Positions 51,480 through 60,889 of a DNA stretch of 64,000 nucleotides are shown one piece after another. The translations under genes were made by a program, and so were the position numbers. The stretch lies in contig NZ_JAYKZZ010000004.1 in assembly GCF_035818675.1 (NCBI RefSeq), positions 248,001-312,000 of the forward strand, read 5' to 3'. Positions within the stretch are counted from its first letter, which is position 1. Each line of letters starts with the position of its first letter. The DNA is from Parapedobacter flavus (lineage in GTDB: Bacteria; Bacteroidota; Bacteroidia; Sphingobacteriales; Sphingobacteriaceae). Under the pieces are notes generated by a model. The model was not told the DNA's origin, searched no databases, and saw nothing but the letters and a program-made list of their open reading frames with translations.

Positions 51480-52901
51480 ATGATAAGTACCGATATGCAG
51501 AACCGTCTTTCCATAAATACCTGGCTAAGCTTGTTCGTTTCGCTCTTCTGCCTACAGGCAGCACCGGCCTCGGCCCAGGAACTGACCCCGTTTAAAAATA
51601 ACGACCGGGTTGTTTTCTTGGGGAACAGCATTACCGATGGCGGGCATTACCATTCGTACATCTGGCTTTACTATATGACACGGTTCCCGGAAATGGACCT
51701 AACGGTGCTCAATGCGGGTATCGGGGGCGACCGGGCCATCGAGATGGTGAAGCGATTGGATGGCGATGTGTTCAGCAAACGACCCACGGTGCTGGTCACG
51801 ACCTTCGGCATGAATGACTCGGGTTATTTCGAATACAATGGCGATGAGCCCGACAAGTTTGCCGACGAAAAGGTGAAGGAATGTTATGAGGCCTACCAGG
51901 AAATGGAAAGCCGGTTCCGCGAACTTACCGATACCCGGATCGTATTGATGGGCAGCTCGCCTTACGACGAAACAGCGGTGATAGAAGAGAATACGCCATT
52001 CAAGGGGAAAAACAAGGCCATGCGCCGCATTGTGGATTTCCAGGAGGCATCGGCCAGGGAGAATGGCTGGGAGTTTTTTGACCTGAACCAGCCGATGACA
52101 CACATCAACCAACGTATCCAGCAGCAGGACCCAACCTTCGCGCTTTGTGGTAATGACCGCATCCATCCGGATAACGACGGTCATATGGTGATGGCCTACC
52201 TGTTCCTGAAAGCGCAGGGCCTCGCGGGCAACAAGGTGGCTCAACTATCCGTCGATGCCGCCCGTCGGCAAGCGGTTTCGGCTGTCAACTGCAAGGTATC
52301 GCACATCAAGAAGACATCTACAGGCATTTCCTTTGATTACAAAGCCAATGCGTTGCCTTATCCCCTGGATACGGTGGCACGTGGCTGGGGCAACAAGAAA
52401 AGCCAGCATGAGGCATTGCATGTCGTTCCTTTCATGGAAGAGATGAACCAGGAAACGCTGGCGGTGGCTGGTCTGTCGGGCCGCCACCAGTTGCTGATCG
52501 ACGGTGAAGTCATCGGCGAGTGGTCGGCCGACGCGCTCGCCGAAGGGATAAACCTGGCGGCGTTAAGCCAGACCCCGCAGTACCAGCAGGCGCTAAGCGT
52601 GATGTATCTGAATGAAGAGCGGTGGGAGATTGAACGCCGGTTCAGGGATTACGCTTGGGTACAATATAATTTCTTCCAGCCCAAGGGGCTGTTGAATGTC
52701 AACAACCGCCACGCCATCAACGTGATGGATGAGCACGTGCCGACAGACGGCTGGCTAAGGGCCAAAAGAGACCTGTATGCCAAGGCCATGCTCCCCACAG
52801 TCCGGGAGGCTTGGCAGCATCAAATTGACCAGTTGGTAGCAGCCATGCGCGAAGCGGCTATACCCAAGACACGTAAAATCGAACTTGTTGCCGTTCAATG
52901 A
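51480..52901 (+). CDS. Secreted SGNH/GDSL hydrolase
   Basis: A 473-residue exported esterase-type enzyme (signal INTWLSLFVSLFCLQAAPASAQ). It has the block I motif VFLGNSITDGG with catalytic Ser50, block III FGMNDSG, and a late block with the Asp/His pair (GNDRIHPDNDGH). The C-terminal half (residues about 240-470) is unidentified. SGNH enzymes often deacetylate polysaccharides, and its place at the start of the PUL suggests removal of acetyl groups from a mannose-rich glycan. The start may also be the internal ATG at 51495. Confidence 0.85.
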   Translation: MISTDMQNRLSINTWLSLFVSLFCLQAAPASAQELTPFKNNDRVVFLGNSITDGGHYHSYIWLYYMTRFPEMDLTVLNAGIGGDRAIEMVKRLDGDVFSKRPTVLVTTFGMNDSGYFEYNGDEPDKFADEKVKECYEAYQEMESRFRELTDTRIVLMGSSPYDETAVIEENTPFKGKNKAMRRIVDFQEASARENGWEFFDLNQPMTHINQRIQQQDPTFALCGNDRIHPDNDGHMVMAYLFLKAQGLAGNKVAQLSVDAARRQAVSAVNCKVSHIKKTSTGISFDYKANALPYPLDTVARGWGNKKSQHEALHVVPFMEEMNQETLAVAGLSGRHQLLIDGEVIGEWSADALAEGINLAALSQTPQYQQALSVMYLNEERWEIERRFRDYAWVQYNFFQPKGLLNVNNRHAINVMDEHVPTDGWLRAKRDLYAKAMLPTVREAWQHQIDQLVAAMREAAIPKTRKIELVAVQ

Positions 52902-52922
52902 TAAAAAAGATAATAAAAGTTA

Positions 52923-55286
52923 ATGAGTCAGTTAGTTATGGTGGGTAAGAAGGTATACAGTGGCTTGGGGTTGGTGTGGCTTGCGTTGCTGGGTGCATGC
53001 TCAAATGGTACGCCACAGGGCGGAGATTCCGCGGCAACGGATTTCGTGAATCCGTTCATCGGGGCGAGCACCAGCGTCGGCGAGGCTGGGGTATACCACG
53101 GCTTGGGGAAGACCTTTCCGGGAGCGACGACGCCATACGGCATGATACAGGTGAGTCCGAATACAATCACCGGGGGCGATAACAGTCCGGGGTACAGCTA
53201 CGAGCACAAGACCATCGAAGGCTTTGCGTTTACGCAAATGAGCGGGGTGGGGTGGTTTGGCGACCTCGGCAATTTTTTGGTGATGCCCACCACGGGCGAA
53301 CTGAAAACGATCGCCGGAAAGGAGGACGGGAGCATCCAAGGGTACCGCTCGCGCTACGATAAAGCATCGGAAGTGGCCGAACCGGGTTATTATGCGGTGC
53401 AGTTGGCCGACTACGGTGTCGGCGTGGAAACCACCGCCGCTCCGCATAGCGGGATGATCCGTTTCACGTTTCCCGAAAGCCAGGAATCCCGTATCCAGAT
53501 CGATCTGGCCAGGCGCGTGGGCGGCACATCCGTACGGCAATACATCCGTAAGGTTGACGACCACACAATACACGGATGGATGGAATGCACGCCCGAAGGT
53601 GGCGGTTGGGGCGATGGTGAAGGGAAGGCGGACTATACGGTCTATTTCTATGCCCGTTTCAGCAAGCCGTTGGCTGACTATGGTTTCTGGCGCTCGGATA
53701 TCCCCGACGACTGGTCGCGCAAACGCGACGACGTGGTGAGCGAACGGTACCTACGGCACGTGGAAAAGGCCGAAATCATCCAAGGGCAGTCCGAATTGGA
53801 AGGCGACCACCTCGGCTTTTTCACCGATTTTGAAACCGATGCCAATGAAGAGGTGACGCTGCAGGTAGGCATCTCGTTTGTAGACTTAGCGGGGGCAGAA
53901 AATAATTTCAGAAAAGAAATAGAAGGGAAAGATTTTGACCAGGTGCGGGCGGAAGCGACGGATTTGTGGAACAACGCATTGTCCGGCATCGACGTGCAAG
54001 GCGGAACGGATGATCAAAAAACGATTTTCTATACCGCGCTTTACCACACGATGATCGACCCGCGTACCTATACCGATGTGGATGGACGGTATATGGGCGG
54101 AGACCAAAAGATCCATGAAAGCGGAAGCTATACGCGGCGGACCATCTTCAGTGGGTGGGACGTCTTCCGCAGCCAATTCCCGTTGCAGACCCTCATCAAT
54201 CCGCAGTTGGTCAGCGACCAGTTGAATTCGCTGATTGAACTCGCCGACGAATCGGGCAAGGGGTATTTCGAGCGTTGGGAGTTGCTGAATGCCTATTCCG
54301 GTTGCATGATCGGCAATCCGGCACTTTCAGTACTGGCCGACGCGTATGTAAAAGGCATCCGGGATTACGATGTCGAAAAAGCGTACCAATATGCCGTCCA
54401 TACGTCACAGCTATTCGGCAACGATAAGTTAGGTTATACAGGTCCTCCGTTCAGTATTTCCAATACATTGGAGTACGCCTATACCGACTGGTGTATCTCG
54501 CAACTGGCCAACGGACTGGGTAAACACGACGATGCACAGCTTTTTCTCGAAAAAGGACAGGCCTACCGCCATGTTTTCGATCCGGAAAAAGGATGGTTCA
54601 GACCCAAGAAAGAAGATGGTTCTTGGGAAGAATGGCCTGAAAATGCCCGGACGACGGAATGGTACGGGACCATCGAATCCAACCCCTACCAGCAGGGATG
54701 GTTCGTTCCGCACGATATCCCGGGCATGATCGAGTTGATGGGCGGGCCCAGCAAAGCGCTGGCCGACCTGACCGATTTTTTTGAGAAAACACCCGAACAC
54801 ATGCTGTGGAACGACTATTACAACCACGCCAATGAGCCGGTGCACCTCGTTCCGTTTCTCTTTAACCACCTGGATGCGCCGTGGCTGACGCAGAAATGGA
54901 CCCGCCATATCTGCGAGACCGCGTATAAAAATTCCGTGGAAGGCATTGTCGGCAATGAAGACGTGGGCCAGATGTCGGCCTGGTATGTTTTGGCGGCGTC
55001 CGGTATCCATCCGTCGTGCCCCGGCACTACGCGCTACGAAATAACCAGTCCGCTATTCGATGAAGTGTCGTTTGCGCTCGATCCGGATTATTTCGACGGG
55101 ACAACGTTTAAAATCACCGCGCATGATAATTCGCCCGAGAACTGCTACATCCAAAAGGCATTGCTCAATGGGCAGCCGTACAATAAATGCTACATCGACT
55201 TTCAGGATATGGTTGCCGGCGGTACACTCGAATTATTCATGGGCCCCCAGCCTAATGAAAACTGGGGCAGGGCAACAGGCAGCTAA
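52923..55286 (+). CDS. GH92-family glycosidase, putative alpha-1,2-mannosidase (first copy, lipoprotein)
   Basis: A 787-residue lipoprotein (lipobox GACS in the signal peptide) of family GH92, exo-acting alpha-mannosidases. It shows N-terminal DFVNPFIGASTSVGEAGVYHGLG, the central FSGWDVFRSQFPLQTL, and the strongly conserved GNEDVGQMSAWYVLAASGIHPSCPGTT near residue 675. It probably removes terminal mannose from N-glycans or mannans at the cell surface. The next gene encodes a second, divergent GH92. Linkage specificity (alpha-1,2, -1,3, -1,6 or mannosyl phosphate) is not visible. Confidence 0.93.
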   Translation: MSQLVMVGKKVYSGLGLVWLALLGACSNGTPQGGDSAATDFVNPFIGASTSVGEAGVYHGLGKTFPGATTPYGMIQVSPNTITGGDNSPGYSYEHKTIEGFAFTQMSGVGWFGDLGNFLVMPTTGELKTIAGKEDGSIQGYRSRYDKASEVAEPGYYAVQLADYGVGVETTAAPHSGMIRFTFPESQESRIQIDLARRVGGTSVRQYIRKVDDHTIHGWMECTPEGGGWGDGEGKADYTVYFYARFSKPLADYGFWRSDIPDDWSRKRDDVVSERYLRHVEKAEIIQGQSELEGDHLGFFTDFETDANEEVTLQVGISFVDLAGAENNFRKEIEGKDFDQVRAEATDLWNNALSGIDVQGGTDDQKTIFYTALYHTMIDPRTYTDVDGRYMGGDQKIHESGSYTRRTIFSGWDVFRSQFPLQTLINPQLVSDQLNSLIELADESGKGYFERWELLNAYSGCMIGNPALSVLADAYVKGIRDYDVEKAYQYAVHTSQLFGNDKLGYTGPPFSISNTLEYAYTDWCISQLANGLGKHDDAQLFLEKGQAYRHVFDPEKGWFRPKKEDGSWEEWPENARTTEWYGTIESNPYQQGWFVPHDIPGMIELMGGPSKALADLTDFFEKTPEHMLWNDYYNHANEPVHLVPFLFNHLDAPWLTQKWTRHICETAYKNSVEGIVGNEDVGQMSAWYVLAASGIHPSCPGTTRYEITSPLFDEVSFALDPDYFDGTTFKITAHDNSPENCYIQKALLNGQPYNKCYIDFQDMVAGGTLELFMGPQPNENWGRATGS

Positions 55287-55296
55287 ATAGAAGCAC

Positions 55297-57615
55297 ATGG
55301 ATTTGAAAATGAACAAGGGTTTGAAAAGGAATAAGATGTATCGGATTATCAGGGTGTCTTCGGCGGGCTTGGCCACTATGCTTTTAGGCTGCGTATTGTC
55401 GTTTGCTCAGGAACGCGATCTGGTGAAGTATGTCAATACCTTACAAGGCACCGACTCCGAATGGGCCTTGTCGTACGGGAACACTTATCCAACCGTCGGA
55501 CTGCCATTTGGTCTCCATTTCTTTTCCGCCCAAACCGGTAAAAACGGTGACGGCTGGAAATACCAATATAAAGCCAACACCATCAGGGGCTTTCAGCAGG
55601 TGCACCAATGCAGTCCGTGGATGAACGACTATGCGGTGTTTTCGTTGATGCCGGGGATTGGAAACCTGGTGGTGAATGAAGATGAACGCGCACTGGCATT
55701 CAGTCACGACCGGGAAACGGCGAAACCACATTATTATGCCGTTACGTTTGATAACGGTATCCAAGCGGAAATCAGCCCCGTGGAGCGTGGCGCCCACATG
55801 CGGTTCCGTTTTCCGCGCAAGCAAAAGGCGTATTTGGTGCTCGATGGCTTTATCAAAGACAGCGAGGTGGAGATCATCCCGCACGAGCGGAAAATCATCG
55901 GCTTTGTCAATAACGGCCGCTTTGTCCCGGGCAATTTCAAAAACTACTTCGTGCTGGAATTTGACCGCGATTTCAAAAGCTTCGGTACATGGGAAAACAC
56001 GGGCGACAGCATACGGGCGGGCAATCTGCACGATGCAGGAAAAGGGGTAGGGGCATACCTCGAATTTGCGCCGGGTGCTACGGTTCAAGTAAAGGTGGCC
56101 TCCTCATACATCAGTGCCGGTCAGGCAGCACTGACCCTCGAACAGGAATTGGGCAGCGCCAAAAATTTCAAGACCACGAAAGCGAAAGCGTTCGACGTAT
56201 GGAATACGTTACTGAACCGGGTGGTGGTGGAAGGTGGAACGGAAGAAGAAAAGGCCACATTCTACTCCTGCCTGTTCCGCGCGAATCTGTTTTCACGGAA
56301 ATTCTACGAGATCGACGAAAACGGCGACCCGTATTACTATAGCCCTTACGACGGCAAAATTTATTCCGGATATATGTACACCGACAACGGCTTCTGGGAT
56401 ACCTTCCGGGCACAATTCCCCCTGAGCAACATCCTGCATCGGGAAATGCAGGGAAGGTATATGCAATCGTTGCTCGATGCCCAGCAGCAGGCCGGTTTTT
56501 TTCCCACCTGGTCCAATCCGGGGATGTCGGGCGTGATGATTGGCAACCACGCCATATCGTTGCTGGCCGACGCGTGGGCAAAGGGCATCCGCACGTTCAA
56601 TCCCGATAGTGCCCTGCGGGCGTATTACCACGAGATCACCAATAAGGGCTTTTGGGGTGGCTCCAACGGCAGGGAAGGGTGGAAGGACTATTTTACCAAG
56701 GGATACATCCCCTACGGTGAAATCCATGAAAGCACGGCCAAGACACTGGAATATGCGTACGATGATTTCTGCGGTTACCAGCTGGCGAAAGCGGTGGTCA
56801 ACGATTTCTACGAAAACGTGTTTGGGCGGCAAATGTATAACTACAAAAATGTCTTCGATCCGGATGTCAACTTTGTGCGGGGAAGGCAGCCCGATGGCGA
56901 GTGGCTTCCCGATTTCGATCCCGTGGAGTGGGGCGGACCGTTTACCGAAGCCAATGCGTGGCAATACACTTGGTCGGTATTACACGACATAAACGGCCTC
57001 ATCGACCTGATTGGTGGGGAGGAGCGGTTTAACGCGAAATTGGATTCTTTTTTCACCATGGACCAGCGGATCGAATACGGGTCGTATGGAAAGGAAATAC
57101 ACGAAATGCGGGAGATGTTGCTCGCGGAGATGGGGCAGTATGCCCACGGCAACCAGCCTACACAGCACGTTCCGTACCTCTACAACTTCAGTGGGCAACC
57201 CTGGAAGGCGCAACGGCAGGTGCGGATGGTCATGGCGAACTTATACAACGCCACCGAGCAAGGTTATCCGGGCGACGAAGACCAGGGCCAGATGTCGTCG
57301 TGGTACGTGTTGAGTGCCTTGGGCATTTACAGTGTTTGCCCGGGAACGGATCAATATGTGATCGGCAGTCCGGTGTTTGAGAAAGCCACCATCACGTTGG
57401 AGGACGGAAAGCAGTTCACCATCCATGCGAAGAACAACAGTGCGCAGCATGTCTATATCCAGTCGGCAAAGCTGAACGGGAAGGCATACGACAAAAATTA
57501 CATCACGTATGCCGACATCATCAATGGCGGTGAGTTGGAGTTTGTAATGAGCGATACCCCCAATATTAGCCGGGGGACGGACGTAGCATCCCGACCGTTT
57601 TCATTGACGAAGTAA
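55297..57615 (+). CDS. GH92-family glycosidase, putative alpha-mannosidase (second copy)
   Basis: A 772-residue GH92 enzyme. Signatures are FGLHFFSAQTGKNGDGWKYQYK, GFWDTFRAQFPLSNIL, and GDEDQGQMSSWYVLSALGIYSVCPGT near residue 658. The N-terminus (from residue 14) has a hydrophobic signal with a possible lipobox (LLGC). It differs from the first copy along most of the length, suggesting a different linkage specificity. It starts 10 bp after the first GH92 stop. Confidence 0.92.
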   Translation: MDLKMNKGLKRNKMYRIIRVSSAGLATMLLGCVLSFAQERDLVKYVNTLQGTDSEWALSYGNTYPTVGLPFGLHFFSAQTGKNGDGWKYQYKANTIRGFQQVHQCSPWMNDYAVFSLMPGIGNLVVNEDERALAFSHDRETAKPHYYAVTFDNGIQAEISPVERGAHMRFRFPRKQKAYLVLDGFIKDSEVEIIPHERKIIGFVNNGRFVPGNFKNYFVLEFDRDFKSFGTWENTGDSIRAGNLHDAGKGVGAYLEFAPGATVQVKVASSYISAGQAALTLEQELGSAKNFKTTKAKAFDVWNTLLNRVVVEGGTEEEKATFYSCLFRANLFSRKFYEIDENGDPYYYSPYDGKIYSGYMYTDNGFWDTFRAQFPLSNILHREMQGRYMQSLLDAQQQAGFFPTWSNPGMSGVMIGNHAISLLADAWAKGIRTFNPDSALRAYYHEITNKGFWGGSNGREGWKDYFTKGYIPYGEIHESTAKTLEYAYDDFCGYQLAKAVVNDFYENVFGRQMYNYKNVFDPDVNFVRGRQPDGEWLPDFDPVEWGGPFTEANAWQYTWSVLHDINGLIDLIGGEERFNAKLDSFFTMDQRIEYGSYGKEIHEMREMLLAEMGQYAHGNQPTQHVPYLYNFSGQPWKAQRQVRMVMANLYNATEQGYPGDEDQGQMSSWYVLSALGIYSVCPGTDQYVIGSPVFEKATITLEDGKQFTIHAKNNSAQHVYIQSAKLNGKAYDKNYITYADIINGGELEFVMSDTPNISRGTDVASRPFSLTK

Positions 57616-57651
57616 ACTAGATTATCAAGGTACCCATATATAAATTACGTT

Positions 57652-59385
57652 ATGAAGAAGAGGTATTTCATTTATGCAGTGTTTGTTGCGTTTGCCCTGG
57701 CGTCGTGCAGCAAGCAGGGGTTTTTGGACCAGACGCAATCGACGGATTTGAATGAGCAGGTCGTTTTCGCGGATAGCGCCTACACCATCAATTTCCTGTC
57801 CAGTATGTACGCGGATATCGGGTTTGCTACCTGGCCGAAGCGTTTTGGCGGCGGTGGACTGGATGCTTGTACCGACGAGGCGGAAGGCAGTGGCTTGGGG
57901 AGCATCAACACGTTCATCCAGTTTGCCACGGGCACTGTCAATTCGACCATGATTACCAAAGATGCCTGGTCCACGGCTTACATGAATATCCGTAGGGCGA
58001 ATATCATGCTCAAAAATCTGCCACACGCGAAGTTTGGCGACGATATCAAAGTACGGGTGGAGGCGGAAACCCGTTTCCTGCGGGCATATTATTACTTCAT
58101 CCTGTTGGAGCATTATGGTGGCGTACCCTTGATGGGCGACAGCGTATACCATAAAGAAGACCAGGTTCCGGTGGTGCGCAATACGTTTGCCGAGTGCGTG
58201 GATTATATCGTGGCCGAATGTGATGCCGCGGCGGAAGATTTGCCCTGGATGCAGATCGGCGAAAATTACGGACGGATCAACAAGGCGGCTTGTTATGGCC
58301 TTAAATCCCGACTGCTGCTGTATGCGGCTAGTCCGCTGTTCAACGGCGAGGCGGAAGTGACCGATGAACGTTTACGGCCGATTGTCGGCTACCCCGATGC
58401 CGATCCATCACGGTGGGAGCGAGCAGAGGCCGCCGCCGCGCAGGTCATCGACGGTGCGGGCGGCCAATACCATCTGCATGTAGATAACGACACGGAGCCG
58501 GGCTACGGGTTTTATGAAGTCTTCCAGTTGCGGAGGAACAGCGAGTATCTCCTGGCCCGGATGAAAGATGCGAACAGCGACCTGGAAGGGATTTGGAACC
58601 CGCCGACTTTTGGCGTAGGAAGCCCCGGTGCCCGGCCTTACCTCGAACTGGTGAATGCGTTCGGGATGCGGAATGGCCTGCCCATCGGTGACCCCGCATC
58701 GGGCTATGATTCCGAACAACCGTACGCCAACCGGGATCCCAGGCTTGCCAATACCGTCACGCGCGACCAGTCGCTGGTTTTCCATCGCGATGGGCTGGCC
58801 CGGCGGCCTGTGAACATCTATGTCGATAAAACCGACCCCAATAACGTCACTTCCGGTCAGGATGCGGTTTACAAGGGCACGTCAACCGGATACTATACCT
58901 ACAAGATGCTCAACCGCGATGTGGTTGCCAATTGGTTCAACACCGTTACCCCGCGCTGCTTCCCGATCATCAGGTACGCGGAAATCCTGCTGAACTATGC
59001 GGAGGCCCGCAACGAGCGGCTTGCTGCGCCCGACCAAGCAGTCTACCAAGCGGTAGAGGCCATCCGGGAGCGGGCAGGGCTGTCGCCCTACCAACTTGCG
59101 GCGGGGCTCACCCAGGCTGAAATGCGGGAAGTTATCCGTAACGAACGGCGGAAAGAGCTGGCCTTTGAAGGGCATCGCTTTTTCGACGTGCGGCGCTGGC
59201 AGATCGCGGAGGTTGTAGAGAATAGCCAGCTGCACGGCACCGAACCTGTACGGACTGCTGCGGGCACCACCTACAACACCATCAACGTGAGGAAGCGCGT
59301 ATTTGACGAGCGCATGTACCTGTGGCCCATTCCGCAATCGGAGGTGGCCAAATCTGTCGATTTATTTCAAAACCCAGGATATTAA
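57652..59385 (+). CDS. susD: SusD/RagB-family surface glycan-binding lipoprotein
   Basis: A 577-residue surface lipoprotein (lipobox LASC) that captures oligosaccharides for the partner TonB-dependent transporter. Family features are WSTAYMNIRRANIMLKNLP, RAYYYFILLEHYGGVPLM, and the C-terminal RNERRKELAFEGHRFFDVRRW with PIPQSEVAKSVDLFQNPGY. The usual partner gene susC normally comes directly upstream, but here susC is three genes downstream. Confidence 0.94.
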   Translation: MKKRYFIYAVFVAFALASCSKQGFLDQTQSTDLNEQVVFADSAYTINFLSSMYADIGFATWPKRFGGGGLDACTDEAEGSGLGSINTFIQFATGTVNSTMITKDAWSTAYMNIRRANIMLKNLPHAKFGDDIKVRVEAETRFLRAYYYFILLEHYGGVPLMGDSVYHKEDQVPVVRNTFAECVDYIVAECDAAAEDLPWMQIGENYGRINKAACYGLKSRLLLYAASPLFNGEAEVTDERLRPIVGYPDADPSRWERAEAAAAQVIDGAGGQYHLHVDNDTEPGYGFYEVFQLRRNSEYLLARMKDANSDLEGIWNPPTFGVGSPGARPYLELVNAFGMRNGLPIGDPASGYDSEQPYANRDPRLANTVTRDQSLVFHRDGLARRPVNIYVDKTDPNNVTSGQDAVYKGTSTGYYTYKMLNRDVVANWFNTVTPRCFPIIRYAEILLNYAEARNERLAAPDQAVYQAVEAIRERAGLSPYQLAAGLTQAEMREVIRNERRKELAFEGHRFFDVRRWQIAEVVENSQLHGTEPVRTAAGTTYNTINVRKRVFDERMYLWPIPQSEVAKSVDLFQNPGY

Positions 59386-59394
59386 AAACATTCA

Positions 59395-59850
59395 ATGATG
59401 AAGATCAACGTATTATTACCTGCAGCCCTGATGGTCGTTGGATTGGCAGGGGTTTCGTCTTGCGAGGACGGGATTGCGGACATGGAAACGACCGAGACGG
59501 TGAAGGACATCACCGGAAGCTGGAAAGTGATCCGGCTGACACGGAACGGGGAGGATTTGAGCCAGCGGTTAGATCTGTCCGATTTCCGGATCCAGTTCAA
59601 TACGGATGGCAGCTACACGCTTGCCGAGCAGATGCCGTTTATTGCCGATGCTCCGGGTACCTACAAGCTCAGTGATCCGCAATATCCGTTTGCGCTGGTT
59701 TTACAGCCCGAGGGCGCCCAGGAGGATGTCGTCGCGCGGTTTCAATTCCCGGTAGTCAAAGGCGAGCGGCAGCTGAGCCTTTCCTTCAGCCTCGGATGCG
59801 AAAGCAATACTTACCAATTCAACTTTGAACGAGAAAACCAAGACTTATGA
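59395..59850 (+). CDS. Lipocalin-like lipoprotein (DUF5004 type)
   Basis: A 151-residue lipoprotein (signal with GVSSC lipobox). The mature part has a beta-strand pattern ITGSWKVIRLTRNGEDLSQ with FNTDGSYTLAEQ, typical of the short lipocalin-like domains in PULs (DUF5004 family by resemblance). Its role is probably extra glycan binding, but this is inferred from location. The end overlaps the next start by four bases. Confidence 0.72.
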   Translation: MMKINVLLPAALMVVGLAGVSSCEDGIADMETTETVKDITGSWKVIRLTRNGEDLSQRLDLSDFRIQFNTDGSYTLAEQMPFIADAPGTYKLSDPQYPFALVLQPEGAQEDVVARFQFPVVKGERQLSLSFSLGCESNTYQFNFERENQDL

Positions 59851-60836
59851 AACCTGCAAAGAATATTTTACTGTACTGCTACCTTGCTGTCGGTCTCTTC
59901 GCCACGCTGTTTTTGGTCCATTGTGGATTGACGGCCCTGACCGTGACGGTGCCCGAGCAGGCTATGGTCAATGAACGCGTAACCTTTGTGATGCACAGCG
60001 GTGCGGAGCCCGCGATAGAAGAACCCGGAACCTACACCACCCAGCTGGTTGCCGGTATCATGGTGCCGAAAAGCTGGAATGCGCGGGAGAACGCGGTGCT
60101 GACCTTCACCAGTCCGAAGGGAAATGGTGTGATGAAGATGATACCGGATTCGGAAACCGAACCGGTGTCGGGCGTGAGTTGGCACCAGGCCGCAAAAAAC
60201 ATGTTTGGAATCGGGCCCAACCTTGTGGACGATTTCGAGTGGATTGTGTACCGGAGCACGCAATCTTATACCTTCCATAACAATGAGGATATCAGTTTTG
60301 ACGTCAACGTGGAGTGCAACGTCGGCGCAGAAAACATGTTGGTCCGCCTAGGGTTTTATGTCGGCTCGTCCGTTGAAAACCTTCGCCCGGAAGATACCGA
60401 TTATAAAAAGGTGGCGTTTTCGGACGTGTTTGAGGTAACAGGGGGCGAAGGCGATCTGATCGACTTTGTGAATCCGCAGCTTGCCACGGTTCAGCCCGTG
60501 CGGAGTTTGGACAGCGACATCATTACGTTGACCTTCGATGCGGGGGTAACCCATACGGCGCTCGACAACCTCGATACTATTTATTTGGCGGTTAAATGTT
60601 TTGATGACGAAGGACAGCTCATCGCTGAAGTCGACGAACAAACCGATAAGACCCGGCTCACCAGTATGGGTGGCAAGCGGTTTTTGCTGGATTTTTGGCC
60701 CCGGGCATACTTCAACCTCGAAAGGGACCAGCGCATTGCCCGCCTTGAATATTACTATACCGACGCTACGGGCACCGAACGCGTGGGATACGGCAATACC
60801 GAAGCGCCATTTACATACACGTTTGGTTGCGAGTAA
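59847..60836 (+). CDS. DUF4961-like PUL lipoprotein
   Basis: A 329-residue protein with a long hydrophobic signal and possible lipobox (LVHC). The mature region has Ig-like strands (TVTVPEQAMVNERVTFVMHSG and later IITLTFDAGVTHTALDNLDTIYLAVK). It resembles the DUF4961 family, which accompanies some SusC/D loci and may carry glycan-binding or adapter function. Start and stop overlap the previous gene (ATGA), and susC follows after 53 bp. Confidence 0.72.
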   Translation: MKPAKNILLYCYLAVGLFATLFLVHCGLTALTVTVPEQAMVNERVTFVMHSGAEPAIEEPGTYTTQLVAGIMVPKSWNARENAVLTFTSPKGNGVMKMIPDSETEPVSGVSWHQAAKNMFGIGPNLVDDFEWIVYRSTQSYTFHNNEDISFDVNVECNVGAENMLVRLGFYVGSSVENLRPEDTDYKKVAFSDVFEVTGGEGDLIDFVNPQLATVQPVRSLDSDIITLTFDAGVTHTALDNLDTIYLAVKCFDDEGQLIAEVDEQTDKTRLTSMGGKRFLLDFWPRAYFNLERDQRIARLEYYYTDATGTERVGYGNTEAPFTYTFGCE

Positions 60837-60889
60837 AGGTTTGTTATTCGTTAGCGGAAGTTTAGATACTAACCAAAAATAGCTTGAAA

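Noticed and set aside
53001..53573. Minus-strand ORFs opposite the GH92, SusD and SusC genes
   Set aside because: Codon-bias shadows in GC-rich genes; none shows a start context, signal or domain.
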